From: Tateyamaria omphalii
GTDB taxonomy: Bacteria; Pseudomonadota; Alphaproteobacteria; Rhodobacterales; Rhodobacteraceae
Assembly: GCF_019802125.1 (NCBI RefSeq)
Contig: NZ_JAHVHT010000001.1
Span: forward strand, 496,001 to 560,000
Length of the DNA stretch: 64,000 nt
Reading direction: 5' to 3'
Shown here: positions 34,332-42,412 of the stretch, piece after piece
Layout of the letters: every line of letters begins with the position of its first letter
Numbering within the stretch: position 1 is the stretch's first letter
Made by a program: the position numbers and the translations under genes
The notes under the pieces: model-generated
The model's database searches: none
Seen by the model: the letters and a program-made list of their open reading frames with translations, nothing else
Told to the model about the DNA's origin: nothing

Positions 34332-35165
34332 ATGCGCCATATGCTTCTTGCCCTCGCCCTTGTTGCACTGCCGCTCAGCGCCTTTGCGCAAGAGACCCGC
34401 ACGCCCAGCCACTGTATCGCCCTTGCAGAGCAAATCGACGGAGCACAGTTCGTGCACCGGGCCAGTTACGATGTGCAGGTGGCCCCCGAAACCGTCCGCA
34501 TCCATTTCATCGCCCACGCCTCTTTCCTGATCCGCACGGCAGGCGGGCTGAACATGGTCACGGATTTTACCGGCTTCACCGGATCGGCACCGATGATCCC
34601 GGACGTGGTCACCATGAACCACGCGCACGAAACGCACTGGACCGCCAATCCCGACCCGGCGATCCCCCACGTCCTGCCCGGCTGGGGAGAGGAACACGGC
34701 GCAGGCATCAGCCACCGGCTCGATCTGGGCGAGGTGCTGGTCCGGAACGTGTCCACCGACATCCGCTCGCAATGGTCCGGGGTTGAGGAGAATGGCAATT
34801 CCATCTTCATCTTCGAGGTTGCGGGGCTGTGCATCGGCCATCTGGGCCACCTGCACCATGAACCCAACGCCGAACAATATGCGGCCATTGGGCGGCTCGA
34901 TGTCGTGATGGCCGCTGTTGATGGCGGTATGACGGTCGATCTGCCCACCATGATGCGGATCGTGTCGCGTCTCAGGTCCTCGATCGTGATCCCGATGCAC
35001 TGGTTCGGTGAATACACCCTTGATGCTTTCCTCACCGGGATGTCCGAAGAATTCCAGATCGTGGAAACAGGCGGGCCTTCGCTCGACGTGTCCCTCGACC
35101 GGTTGCCCAGCCGCCCGACAATCATGGTCCTGCGCCCGGAATGGCTGCGTGAGGACAGTGAATAA
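34332..35165 (+). CDS. Secreted metallo-beta-lactamase-superfamily-like protein
   Basis: 277 residues. A signal peptide (LLALALVALPLSAFAQ) is followed by a beta-rich domain. FIAHASFLIRT, MNHAHETH, GHLGHLHHEP and a late PMHWFG segment place it near the UlaG/MBL-fold hydrolases (histidine-rich metal sites), though the classical HxHxDH is not intact: the sequence has NHAHETH. An alternative ATG three codons in (34341) is also possible. The substrate is unknown. It is flanked by terminators upstream and by an FAD oxidase downstream. Confidence 0.7.
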   Translation: MRHMLLALALVALPLSAFAQETRTPSHCIALAEQIDGAQFVHRASYDVQVAPETVRIHFIAHASFLIRTAGGLNMVTDFTGFTGSAPMIPDVVTMNHAHETHWTANPDPAIPHVLPGWGEEHGAGISHRLDLGEVLVRNVSTDIRSQWSGVEENGNSIFIFEVAGLCIGHLGHLHHEPNAEQYAAIGRLDVVMAAVDGGMTVDLPTMMRIVSRLRSSIVIPMHWFGEYTLDAFLTGMSEEFQIVETGGPSLDVSLDRLPSRPTIMVLRPEWLREDSE

Positions 35166-35225
35166 CTGCGTTGTGGGTGCCTTGGCTTTCTGGCACCAAC
35201 CGTTGCAGGGCGCAGGGGGAATACG

Positions 35226-36647
35226 ATGCTGAATTCACTGACGGAAGAACGGGCACAGGCATTTCTGTCCCGCTTGCCAAAGGACCGTTTCGCCAAAGCT
35301 GATGCCGCGCATCTTCACGAACCGCGCGGTCGATACGCCGGACAAGCGGGCCTTCTCGCGCTGCCGCGCAACACGGATGAGGTTGCCACCCTCGTTCGCG
35401 CAGCCGCTGACATGCGCGTTCCGGTCATTCCCTATGGCGGCGGCACGGGCCTCGTGGGTGGCCAGGTGGCAGAGGCCGGACCGATCCCGCTGATCCTATC
35501 GCTGGAAAAAATGACGTCGATCAGCGCTGTGTATCCGGAGGAAAACGTTCTGATCGCGGATGCAGGCGTGATCCTCGCGGATGTGCAAGCCGCTGCAGAG
35601 CAGGCGAACCGTCTGTTTCCCCTGTCGCTGGCAGCAGAAGGGTCGGCACGTATCGGTGGCAATCTCAGCACCAATGCAGGCGGCACAGGCGTATTGCGCT
35701 ATGGCAATGCACGCGATCTGTGCCTGGGGGTCGAGGCCGTGCTGCCAAGCGGTGAGGTGTTCCAGGGCCTCAGCAGACTGCGCAAGGACAACACCGGATA
35801 TGACCTGCGTCACCTGTTGATAGGAGCAGAGGGAACCTTGGGCGTGATCACCGCTGCGGCCCTGAAACTCTTTCCGCGTCCATCGGCGACCGGCACGGCA
35901 CTGATGCAGGTCACCTCGCCATCCGCCGCGCTGTCCCTGCTCGCGCTGGTGCGTGACCACGTCGGCGATGGCGTGTCTGCCTTCGAACTGATCGGTGCTC
36001 AGGGCTTCGCCTTTCTGGCCGAAACCATGCCGCAGGTGCGCAACCCCTGGACCAACACACCCGACTGGTGCGTGCTGATCGAGCTGGGCCTGACAGGGGC
36101 GCAGGACCCCGCCGCTGCGCTCGAAGGGCTCTTTGCAGCCGCAACCGAGGCCGGACTGGTGCAGGACGGCATGATCGCGCAGAACGCGCAGCAGTCGGCA
36201 GACTTCTGGTCGATCCGCGAAAACATACCCGAAGCCAACCGCCGCATCGGATCGGTCAGCTCGCACGACATCTCGGTGCCGCTGGGCGCGCTTGCCGATT
36301 TCATTGCCGAAGGCGGCAAACGCATCGCTGCCGTAGGAGATTTCCGGATCAACTGCTTCGGCCATGTGGGCGACGGCAATCTGCACTACAACGTCTTTCC
36401 CACGCCGGGCAAAAGCCGCGCGGATCACGAAGCGCAGAGACCGGAGATCAAACGGGTCGTGCATGATCTGGTCCATGAAATGGGCGGCTCCGTCAGCGCA
36501 GAGCATGGTGTCGGGCGGCTCAAGGTCGATGACCTCGAACGCTATGCTGACCCGACCAAGCTGGTCGCCATGCGGGCCATCAAGACGGCCCTTGATCCCC
36601 ACGGCATCATGAACCCCGGTGCGGTCTTGCGGTTGCCAGGCGGCTGA
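35226..36647 (+). CDS. FAD-binding oxidase/dehydrogenase of the glycolate oxidase GlcD / D-2-hydroxyacid type
   Basis: 473 residues. FAD-binding PCMH domain: VIPYGGGTGLVGGQV (about 61-75), GNLSTNAGGTGVLRYGNARD (about 145-164) and TGYDLRHLLIGAEGTLGVIT. The C-terminal FAD-oxidase domain ends with GHVGDGNLHYNVF and HGVGRLK. These proteins oxidise D-2-hydroxyacids such as D-lactate, D-2-hydroxyglutarate or glycolate. There is no GlcE/GlcF partner nearby, so a single-subunit D-2-hydroxyacid dehydrogenase is the best guess. Confidence 0.85.
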   Translation: MLNSLTEERAQAFLSRLPKDRFAKADAAHLHEPRGRYAGQAGLLALPRNTDEVATLVRAAADMRVPVIPYGGGTGLVGGQVAEAGPIPLILSLEKMTSISAVYPEENVLIADAGVILADVQAAAEQANRLFPLSLAAEGSARIGGNLSTNAGGTGVLRYGNARDLCLGVEAVLPSGEVFQGLSRLRKDNTGYDLRHLLIGAEGTLGVITAAALKLFPRPSATGTALMQVTSPSAALSLLALVRDHVGDGVSAFELIGAQGFAFLAETMPQVRNPWTNTPDWCVLIELGLTGAQDPAAALEGLFAAATEAGLVQDGMIAQNAQQSADFWSIRENIPEANRRIGSVSSHDISVPLGALADFIAEGGKRIAAVGDFRINCFGHVGDGNLHYNVFPTPGKSRADHEAQRPEIKRVVHDLVHEMGGSVSAEHGVGRLKVDDLERYADPTKLVAMRAIKTALDPHGIMNPGAVLRLPGG

Positions 36648-36660
36648 AGGGGACGCAAGC

Positions 36661-37392
36661 ATGTTGTCCACGCTGCGTACGCTGGCCCTGTCGCCGATTT
36701 TCGTGCCCCAAGCCCTCTGGGTGGCATCACGCGCCACGCGCTTGCCCGAGGCTGCAGGCCCGCGCACCGGTCGCGCCGGGCAGGGCCCCGCATTGCGGGT
36801 CTTGATTGTGGGCGACTCGTCCGCAGCGGGTGTCGGTGTCGCCGAACAGGATGCAGCCCTCGCCGGTCGGCTTGCCCATCACTTGGCACCGATGGCCTCC
36901 GTGTCCTGGGCGCTTGTGGCGAAATCGGGCTGGACCAGTCGTCAGGTGCTGCAGGCGATCGAGTTGCTGCCACCGGCCCGCGCAGACATCGCGGTGCTTG
37001 CCGTTGGTGTGAATGACGTCAAGAACGGTATGCACATTTCGAAGTGGCGAAAGAACTATACAGCGATCCTGCGATCCCTTCAGGCCAAGCATGGAGCGCA
37101 AGCCATCGTTGCATCGGGCGTTCCACCCTTGGGCCTGTTTCCGTTGCTCCCGTCTCCGTTGCGGAGTGTTCTCGGTGCGCGGGCGGAGCGGTTTGATGCC
37201 AGCCTTGCCGCGCTATGCGCAGAGGGCGAGGGTGTTCTCCATCTGCCATTTGATCAGCCGCTGACCCCGTCTGAGATGGCGCGCGACGGGTTTCATCCGG
37301 GCGCGCCGATCTACGACGCCTGGGCCACAAAAGTGGCCGAGGCTTTGCAGCCGTATTTGCACCGCATGGTACCCGAAAAGTCCGAGGTTTAG
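36661..37392 (+). CDS. SGNH/GDSL-family hydrolase
   Basis: 243 residues. All SGNH blocks are visible: block I GDSSAAGVG (nucleophile serine, about residue 52), the block III GVND motif (about 115), and block V DGFHPG with the Asp/His pair near 215. The block II glycine is likely in KSGWTSRQ. These enzymes are esterases or lipases. The start at 36661 follows the FAD oxidase stop by 13 nt, so the two may be co-transcribed. The 14 further open codons upstream overlap that gene and are rejected. Confidence 0.83.
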   Translation: MLSTLRTLALSPIFVPQALWVASRATRLPEAAGPRTGRAGQGPALRVLIVGDSSAAGVGVAEQDAALAGRLAHHLAPMASVSWALVAKSGWTSRQVLQAIELLPPARADIAVLAVGVNDVKNGMHISKWRKNYTAILRSLQAKHGAQAIVASGVPPLGLFPLLPSPLRSVLGARAERFDASLAALCAEGEGVLHLPFDQPLTPSEMARDGFHPGAPIYDAWATKVAEALQPYLHRMVPEKSEV

Positions 37393-37441
37393 ATACGAGA
37401 GCCTCGGTTCCCCGGTGCGATGATATCCAAGTGATGTAGCA

Positions 37442-38197
37442 TCAGGACGCCATGAACCCGCCGTCGACGCAAAGCACGTGCCCCACAACATAAGCCGCAG
37501 CGTCCGATGTCAGCCAATGAACCGCTTCGGCGACCTCCTCCGGCGTGCCCATGCGGTGCAAGGGCAGGCTTGAAGCAACGGCATCAAGATCGAGACCGGG
37601 CTCCATGATCATGTCCGTCTTGACGCGCCCGGGCGCGACGATATTGATCCGCACGCCATGCTGCGCTTCTTCCATAGCCGCACTGCGCGCCAAGGAAACG
37701 ACGGCCGCTTTGGATGCCGAATAAAGGGCAAAACCTGGGTTCGGATTGCGCAGTCCGCTGACAGAGGCGTTGACAACAATGGCGCCGCCTCCTTGGGCGC
37801 GCATGGCTGCGATCTGGTGCTGCAGGCAGGCGAAGACGCCACGCACGTTGGTGTCGAAGACCTGCGCATATGTGTCCATGGAGTGATCAACAAGGTGCGT
37901 GCGCGTCTCGCGAAAGCCCGCGTTGTTGAAGGCGATATCGAGCCGCCCATGTTGCGCAAGGATGCTGTCGTGCAGATGGGCAACGGCCGCAACGTCGGCA
38001 ATATCATTCACTATCGCCTCAGCGCTGTGTCCCTTTGCCCTGATTTCGGCGACCGTGCTGTCAAGCGTTGCCGCACGTCGGCCGGTTACGATCACATGGG
38101 CGCCTGCAGCAGCGAGCCTCTGAGCAGTGGCCTTGCCGATGCCCGTACCGCCGCCGGTGACCAACGCGATCTTGTTTTTCGCTTCGACTGTGGACAT
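37442..38197 (-). CDS. Short-chain dehydrogenase/reductase
   Basis: 251 residues of the classical SDR fold. TGGGTGIG (14-21) is the NAD(P)-binding loop, NNAG (90-93) is present, and the catalytic Ser/Tyr/Lys are in NASVSG and YSASKAA (Y159, K163). The C-terminus has the VDGGF motif. The arginine after the first strand (TGRRAAT) hints at NADP. It converges on the SGNH hydrolase gene with a 49-nt gap. The substrate is unknown. Confidence 0.87.
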   Translation of the reverse strand: MSTVEAKNKIALVTGGGTGIGKATAQRLAAAGAHVIVTGRRAATLDSTVAEIRAKGHSAEAIVNDIADVAAVAHLHDSILAQHGRLDIAFNNAGFRETRTHLVDHSMDTYAQVFDTNVRGVFACLQHQIAAMRAQGGGAIVVNASVSGLRNPNPGFALYSASKAAVVSLARSAAMEEAQHGVRINIVAPGRVKTDMIMEPGLDLDAVASSLPLHRMGTPEEVAEAVHWLTSDAAAYVVGHVLCVDGGFMAS

Positions 38198-38309
38198 GTG
38201 TCAGACCCTGCTGCGGTTGCCGTCCAAGCCTAGCCCGCCCCGCAGTTCGCAACAGGGGGAAGAGCCCCGATGGCCACGGGGCGGGGCATTGCGTGCCTGA
38301 ATTGAAGGC

Positions 38310-38840
38310 CTATTCCCCGTCGAACGCACACAGCGCGTGCACGTCCATCCCCATCGCCTCAAGCCGCTTGCGGCCGCCGAGGTCGGGCAGGTCGATCACA
38401 AAGGCGCAGGACACGATCTCGCCGCCCAGCCGTTCCACCAGCTTGATCCCCGCTTCGGCTGTGCCGCCGGTGGCGAGCAGGTCATCGACGAGCAGGATTT
38501 TCTCTCCTGCCTTGATCGCATCATCATGCACTTCGACGATCGCCTCGCCGTATTCGAGCGTGTAGGCCTCACTGATCGTGGCGCCTGGCAGTTTGCCTTT
38601 CTTGCGGATCGGCACGAAGCCAACGCTCAACTGGTGGGCTATGGCGCCGCCCAGAATGAAGCCCCGCGCCTCCAGTCCCACCACCTTGTCGATCTCGAGC
38701 CCGGCATAGGGGTGCAGCATCTGATCGACGGCGATCCGGAACCCGCGCGGGTCGGCAAACAGGGTCGTCACATCGCGGAACATGATCCCCTCGTGGGGGA
38801 AGTCGACGATGGTGCGGATGTAATCCTGAACGGTCTTCAT
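38310..38840 (-). CDS. apt: Adenine phosphoribosyltransferase
   Basis: 176 residues. The PRPP-binding motif [18 protein letters not shown] (about 118-135) and the N-terminal [19 protein letters not shown] are diagnostic. It converts adenine plus PRPP to AMP. Its ATG overlaps the LysE gene stop (ATGA), and mtnP lies at the head of the same unit: MtnP releases adenine from methylthioadenosine and Apt salvages it. I start at 38840 because the extra upstream frame lies inside the LysE gene. Confidence 0.95.
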   Translation of the reverse strand: MKTVQDYIRTIVDFPHEGIMFRDVTTLFADPRGFRIAVDQMLHPYAGLEIDKVVGLEARGFILGGAIAHQLSVGFVPIRKKGKLPGATISEAYTLEYGEAIVEVHDDAIKAGEKILLVDDLLATGGTAEAGIKLVERLGGEIVSCAFVIDLPDLGGRKRLEAMGMDVHALCAFDGE

Positions 38841-39469
38841 GTGGCTCTCCGAAGGGTGGCTGTCAGAACGCCCATGCCCACCAGCGTGGCCCCGCCCGCG
38901 CGGGTCAGCCACATCTGGACGACAGGGCGCGTGATGCGGCTGCGCATGGCGTTTGCGGCAAGGGCAAAGATCAGGGCGTTGACGCCCGCGATGCCCACGA
39001 AGGTCGCGATCAAGATGGCGGCTTGCGGGGCGAAAGATGCCGTGGGATCAATGAATTGCGGCACGAAGGCCACGAAGAAGGTGTTGGATTTCGGGTTCAG
39101 TGCCGTCACCGTCGCCAGATCGCGAAACACCTTGCCCGGCCTTTGCCCCGCGGGCTTGTCCATCAGGGTGGTTTGTTGCGGTGTTCTGGCACTCAGCAGC
39201 ATCCGAAGACCGAGATAGACAAGGTACACCGCGCCCACCCATTTCAGGACAGTGAAGGCCAGCGCCGAGGTCAGGAACAGCGCACCGAGCCCGATGACCG
39301 AAAGGGTCATCGCGATCAGGTCCCCGGCTGCAACCCCGAGGGCGGAGGCGACGGCGACCCGTTTGCCTTGTGTCATTGCATAGCTCAGCACCATTATCAG
39401 CGTGGGGCCGGGAATCACCAGCAGGGCGGTCGAGGCGATGACGAATGTCAGCCAGAGATCTAAGGGCAT
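38837..39469 (-). CDS. LysE/RhtB-family exporter
   Basis: 210 residues with six predicted helices. [31 protein letters not shown] near the N-terminus holds the GPx4 and Gx6G loop of the LysE superfamily, and [16 protein letters not shown] is the second signature. It would export an amino acid or nucleobase-like solute. It sits between mtnP and apt on the same strand (21 nt after mtnP, 4-nt overlap with apt), so a link to adenine or methionine-salvage metabolites is possible. Confidence 0.87.
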   Translation of the reverse strand: MPLDLWLTFVIASTALLVIPGPTLIMVLSYAMTQGKRVAVASALGVAAGDLIAMTLSVIGLGALFLTSALAFTVLKWVGAVYLVYLGLRMLLSARTPQQTTLMDKPAGQRPGKVFRDLATVTALNPKSNTFFVAFVPQFIDPTASFAPQAAILIATFVGIAGVNALIFALAANAMRSRITRPVVQMWLTRAGGATLVGMGVLTATLRRAT

Positions 39470-39490
39470 ATGGTGCTCCGTTGGAAGATG

Positions 39491-40363
39491 TCAGAGGACG
39501 CGGCCGGCGACTGCGTCGAGCTTGGCCACGAGGGCCGGATCACGATTGTCGGGCTGCGTGAGTATCGCAAATTCCAGCGCCCGATCGCAGCCATGGCGGC
39601 AGGGCGCGCGCTCTGCGCCGAGCAGGGCGGGCAGCCGTTTGATGAGCGCGCGACCCTTATCCGCGTTGCCCATAAGTATTTGAATAATCTGGGTTACATC
39701 CACTTCGCCGTGGTCAGGGTGCCAGCTGTCATAATCAGTGATCATGGCGACGGAGGCATAGCACAGCTCGGCCTCGCGGGCGAGTTTGGCCTCGGGCATG
39801 TTGGTCATTCCGATCACGTCGGCGCCCCAGCTTTCGCGGTACATCTTGGACTCGGCCAATGTCGAAAATTGCGGCCCTTCCATCGCCAGATAGGTGCCGC
39901 CCCTGTGCACGCTGATCCCGGCGACCCGCGCGGCCGTTTCGCAAGCATCGCTCAAACGCGGACACGTGGGATGGGCGACCGATACATGGGCCACGCAGCC
40001 CGTTCCGAAGAACGACTTTTCGCGGGCAAAGGTGCGGTCAATGAATTGATCTACAACGACAAAATCTCCCGGCGCCATCTCTTCGCGGAAACTGCCACAG
40101 GCTGAGACCGAGATCACATCCGTCACCCCCAATCGCTTCAGCGCGTCGATGTTCGCGCGGTAGGGCACGGTTGTTGGCGAATGCACGTGGCCGCGCCCGT
40201 GGCGGGGCAGGAACGCCATGTCCACGCCATCCAATGTGCCGGTCAGGATCTGGTCCGAAGGTGCGCCCCACGGCGTCTCAACCGCGGTCCATTCGGCTCC
40301 TTCCAGCCCGTCAATGTCGTAGATTCCGGAGCCACCGATCACTGCGATTTTGGTACGGGTCAT
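39491..40363 (-). CDS. mtnP: S-methyl-5'-thioadenosine phosphorylase
   Basis: 290 residues of the PNP/MTAP family. IGGSGIYDIDGLE opens the protein (about 8-20). FLPRHGRGH, SACGSFREEMAPGD and a segment around YLAMEGPQF are phosphate- and purine-binding regions. It cleaves methylthioadenosine to adenine and methylthioribose-1-phosphate. The start at 40363 (MTRTKIAV) is the family start; the longer frame runs into the GTRCACC array. Downstream LysE and apt are coupled or closely spaced, giving a salvage operon. Confidence 0.93.
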   Translation of the reverse strand: MTRTKIAVIGGSGIYDIDGLEGAEWTAVETPWGAPSDQILTGTLDGVDMAFLPRHGRGHVHSPTTVPYRANIDALKRLGVTDVISVSACGSFREEMAPGDFVVVDQFIDRTFAREKSFFGTGCVAHVSVAHPTCPRLSDACETAARVAGISVHRGGTYLAMEGPQFSTLAESKMYRESWGADVIGMTNMPEAKLAREAELCYASVAMITDYDSWHPDHGEVDVTQIIQILMGNADKGRALIKRLPALLGAERAPCRHGCDRALEFAILTQPDNRDPALVAKLDAVAGRVL

Positions 40364-40839
40364 GGAAGTCTCTCGTGCCGGGACTGAAAATTTTTTTGAA
40401 CCAGAAACAGGCCGCCACCACCCGTACACCAGCCGTGCACCATGCGTACACCCCCCATGCACCCCTACCGCGCGCTGAGGTTGGGGAGGGCGCAACGGGT
40501 GCTGTCATGTGCAACGCGATTCGCGTGCAGACCGCGCGACGGGATGGGCAAGTGGCGTCCCCGCCCAAGAACCTCTGCGGGCGCGCCATGGGGAACCGCC
40601 TGGCCTTTGGCTGAGAGATTGCGCGTCTGCTTCATCCGGAAAACGCTCCTGCTCAGCGGCGCCTTTCTGCAACGGGTGGCGTGGCACGGGGTGCATGTGC
40701 AGAGTGTTGTGGTGCGGTGCTGCCCAACTGGTTGAACGTGACCGATCGGCGCGCGTGACCATCCTTTGCGGGTTGCGAATTGCGATGAAACGGGAAGCGG
40801 ATCCCGTTGGCCCCGAAGACCACCAGATGGCGTTGCAGA
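40364..40839. other. Gene-free stretch upstream of mtnP
   Basis: About 475 nt with no convincing gene: the frames open here lack conserved motifs and good start sites. It contains the periodic array at 40424-40463 and a weak hairpin around 40515-40530 (ACGCG/CGCGT). The mtnP promoter should lie here. The rest, roughly 40540-40839, shows nothing I can name; it may hold a decayed gene. Confidence 0.5.
40424..40463. repeat. 11-nt-periodic GTRCACC array (copy B)
   Basis: GTACACC at 40424, GTGCACC at 40435, GTACACC at 40446 and ATGCACC at 40457: four units at an exact 11-nt spacing, similar to 3065-3108. It lies 61-100 nt upstream of the mtnP start, in the same orientation relative to its gene as copy A is to the helicase. 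A binding array for a regulator or a conserved leader element are both possible. Confidence 0.55.
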
Positions 40840-42066
40840 TCAGGCTTGCTTGGGCCGGGCCACTTTCAAGACCTCACAGAGCGTGATGTCGAGCGGCGCA
40901 GGCTTGCCCAGGAACCAGCCCTGGCCGCGATGGACGCCGATCTTGCGCAGCGTGTTCAGTTCGGCTTCGGTCTCGATCCCTTCGGCCACGATGATCGAAT
41001 TCTGTTCCGTGGCGAAATGAACCATGGCGGCGGCGAGTGATCGTTTGGCAGCGTCCATGTCGATGCCGGATGTCAGTGACATGTCGAGCTTGAGGATATC
41101 GGGCGCCAGATGCACGATTTGCTGCAAGCCCGAATAGCCCGCCCCCGCGTCGTCAATGGCGAGGATCAGGCCAAGATCGCGCCAGGTCTGCAGTTCGGAC
41201 ATCAACGCCCGCGGGTCCTCGACGGCGCTGTGTTCCGTGATCTCCAGAACGATCCTGTCGATGGGGTGCCCGGCAAACACCTCGGCCAGGCGACCGGATG
41301 TGGCTGTGGCGGGGGATGCGTTGACCGACAGGTACACGTCATCCGGCAAAGATGCGAAACCATTCAAGGCAGCGTCGATCACTGCCAGTTCGAGGTCGAT
41401 CCCAAGGCCGACATCTTCGGCTTCGGCAAACCAGATATCGGGTGAACGGTAGGGTTCGCCCTTGAAGCGGCACAGCGCTTCAAAGCCCGATGGGCGGGCG
41501 CTGCCGAGATGATAGATCGGTTGATAGACGACCGCGAACGCGCGCGTGTCCAGAATGCTTTGGATCAGGGCGGTTTTCGTGGCGCGGGTCTTTTCAACCT
41601 CGATCGCGCCGTTGACCTGATCGGCACAGAGATCGGCAAACATTTCCATGATCGCCAGATCGCGCGCGTTGAGCGACGGGTTCGGCGTGGGCGATAGGCA
41701 GCAGAACATGCCGTAGACCGATCCATCATCCCGGCGGATCGGGACACTGACATGGCTGCCGATGGGCACTTGTGCCGTGATGGGCATCGAAGCTGCCAGA
41801 GGAATGTCAGCCGTATCCGCGATGAGCGACGGCAGCCGACCCTCGACAATGTGGCGGCAATAGACGTCGTCGAGCGACCGGCGGTCCCCCGGTTTGACCA
41901 GATCTTCGAGGCCGGGCGCGTCGACCGCACGAAAAATTGACGTGTTCCCCTCGATCTCGGACAGGTAGGCGATTTCCATACCGAGATGTTCGCGCACGCT
42001 GGACAGGGCGCGCCGTATCACTTCATCCGCCGACCTTTTGTGGGTGTTGAATGCCGTGCTTTCCAT
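40840..42066 (-). CDS. GAF-EAL cyclic-di-GMP phosphodiesterase
   Basis: 408 residues: an N-terminal GAF domain (about 12-158) and a C-terminal EAL domain (about 170-405), with no GGDEF domain. EAL-domain catalytic residues appear in order: FEALCRF (E196), NASP (N about 247), EITEH, IDDAGAGYS (where the consensus is DDFGxGYS), LKLDMS and AEGIET, then GQGWFLGKP. It should hydrolyse c-di-GMP to pGpG in response to a GAF ligand. The Phe-to-Ala change in the DDFG loop could lower activity. Confidence 0.87.
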   Translation of the reverse strand: MESTAFNTHKRSADEVIRRALSSVREHLGMEIAYLSEIEGNTSIFRAVDAPGLEDLVKPGDRRSLDDVYCRHIVEGRLPSLIADTADIPLAASMPITAQVPIGSHVSVPIRRDDGSVYGMFCCLSPTPNPSLNARDLAIMEMFADLCADQVNGAIEVEKTRATKTALIQSILDTRAFAVVYQPIYHLGSARPSGFEALCRFKGEPYRSPDIWFAEAEDVGLGIDLELAVIDAALNGFASLPDDVYLSVNASPATATSGRLAEVFAGHPIDRIVLEITEHSAVEDPRALMSELQTWRDLGLILAIDDAGAGYSGLQQIVHLAPDILKLDMSLTSGIDMDAAKRSLAAAMVHFATEQNSIIVAEGIETEAELNTLRKIGVHRGQGWFLGKPAPLDITLCEVLKVARPKQA

Positions 42067-42412
42067 CGCGTGGGTCCCTTTGACGTGTCGGAAGCGACCG
42101 TATCCGCAGCCCCGTTAACGCGCCTCTAAGGGACTGAAATGCGATGTGGAAAATTAGAGACATACCGGGTTCAGCCGTCTTCTGTCGGTCCGTGGTTTAA
42201 GGTGTCATGCGCTTGGCGCGTTGGACCAGATACGTGTAGACGCATTGTCCAATTGTGCCGCGCGGCCACGGCATACCGAGAAATACCGTGCCATCCGGTT
42301 CGAAGCTGCTATGTGCTGCACACATGACAGACCCGCGTATGGTGCAATGGTCTTTAACCCTTTCATGGTTTAGACGCCACCGATCGCGCCCCCAAGAGCA
42401 GACGGACCCCGC
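42067..42412. other. Gene-free region between divergent EAL and SulP genes
   Basis: About 345 nt with no credible gene. Frames here lack conserved features. I see a GGTTCGAAGC segment at 42297 that resembles a tRNA T-loop, but the flanking bases do not pair. Promoters of both divergent genes must lie here; I could not pick -35/-10 boxes with confidence. Confidence 0.5.

Noticed and set aside
40590-40680. Possible degenerate thiamine-pyrophosphate riboswitch (a GGCTGAGA segment near 40609)
   Set aside because: The second conserved half (CCTGATC and the TAATGCCAGCG-type segment) is absent, the pairing stems cannot be drawn, and no downstream gene on that strand would use it.
42280-42330. tRNA-like T-loop (GGTTCGAAGC) upstream of the SulP gene
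   Set aside because: The flanking stem bases do not pair and no acceptor, D or anticodon arm can be found around it.
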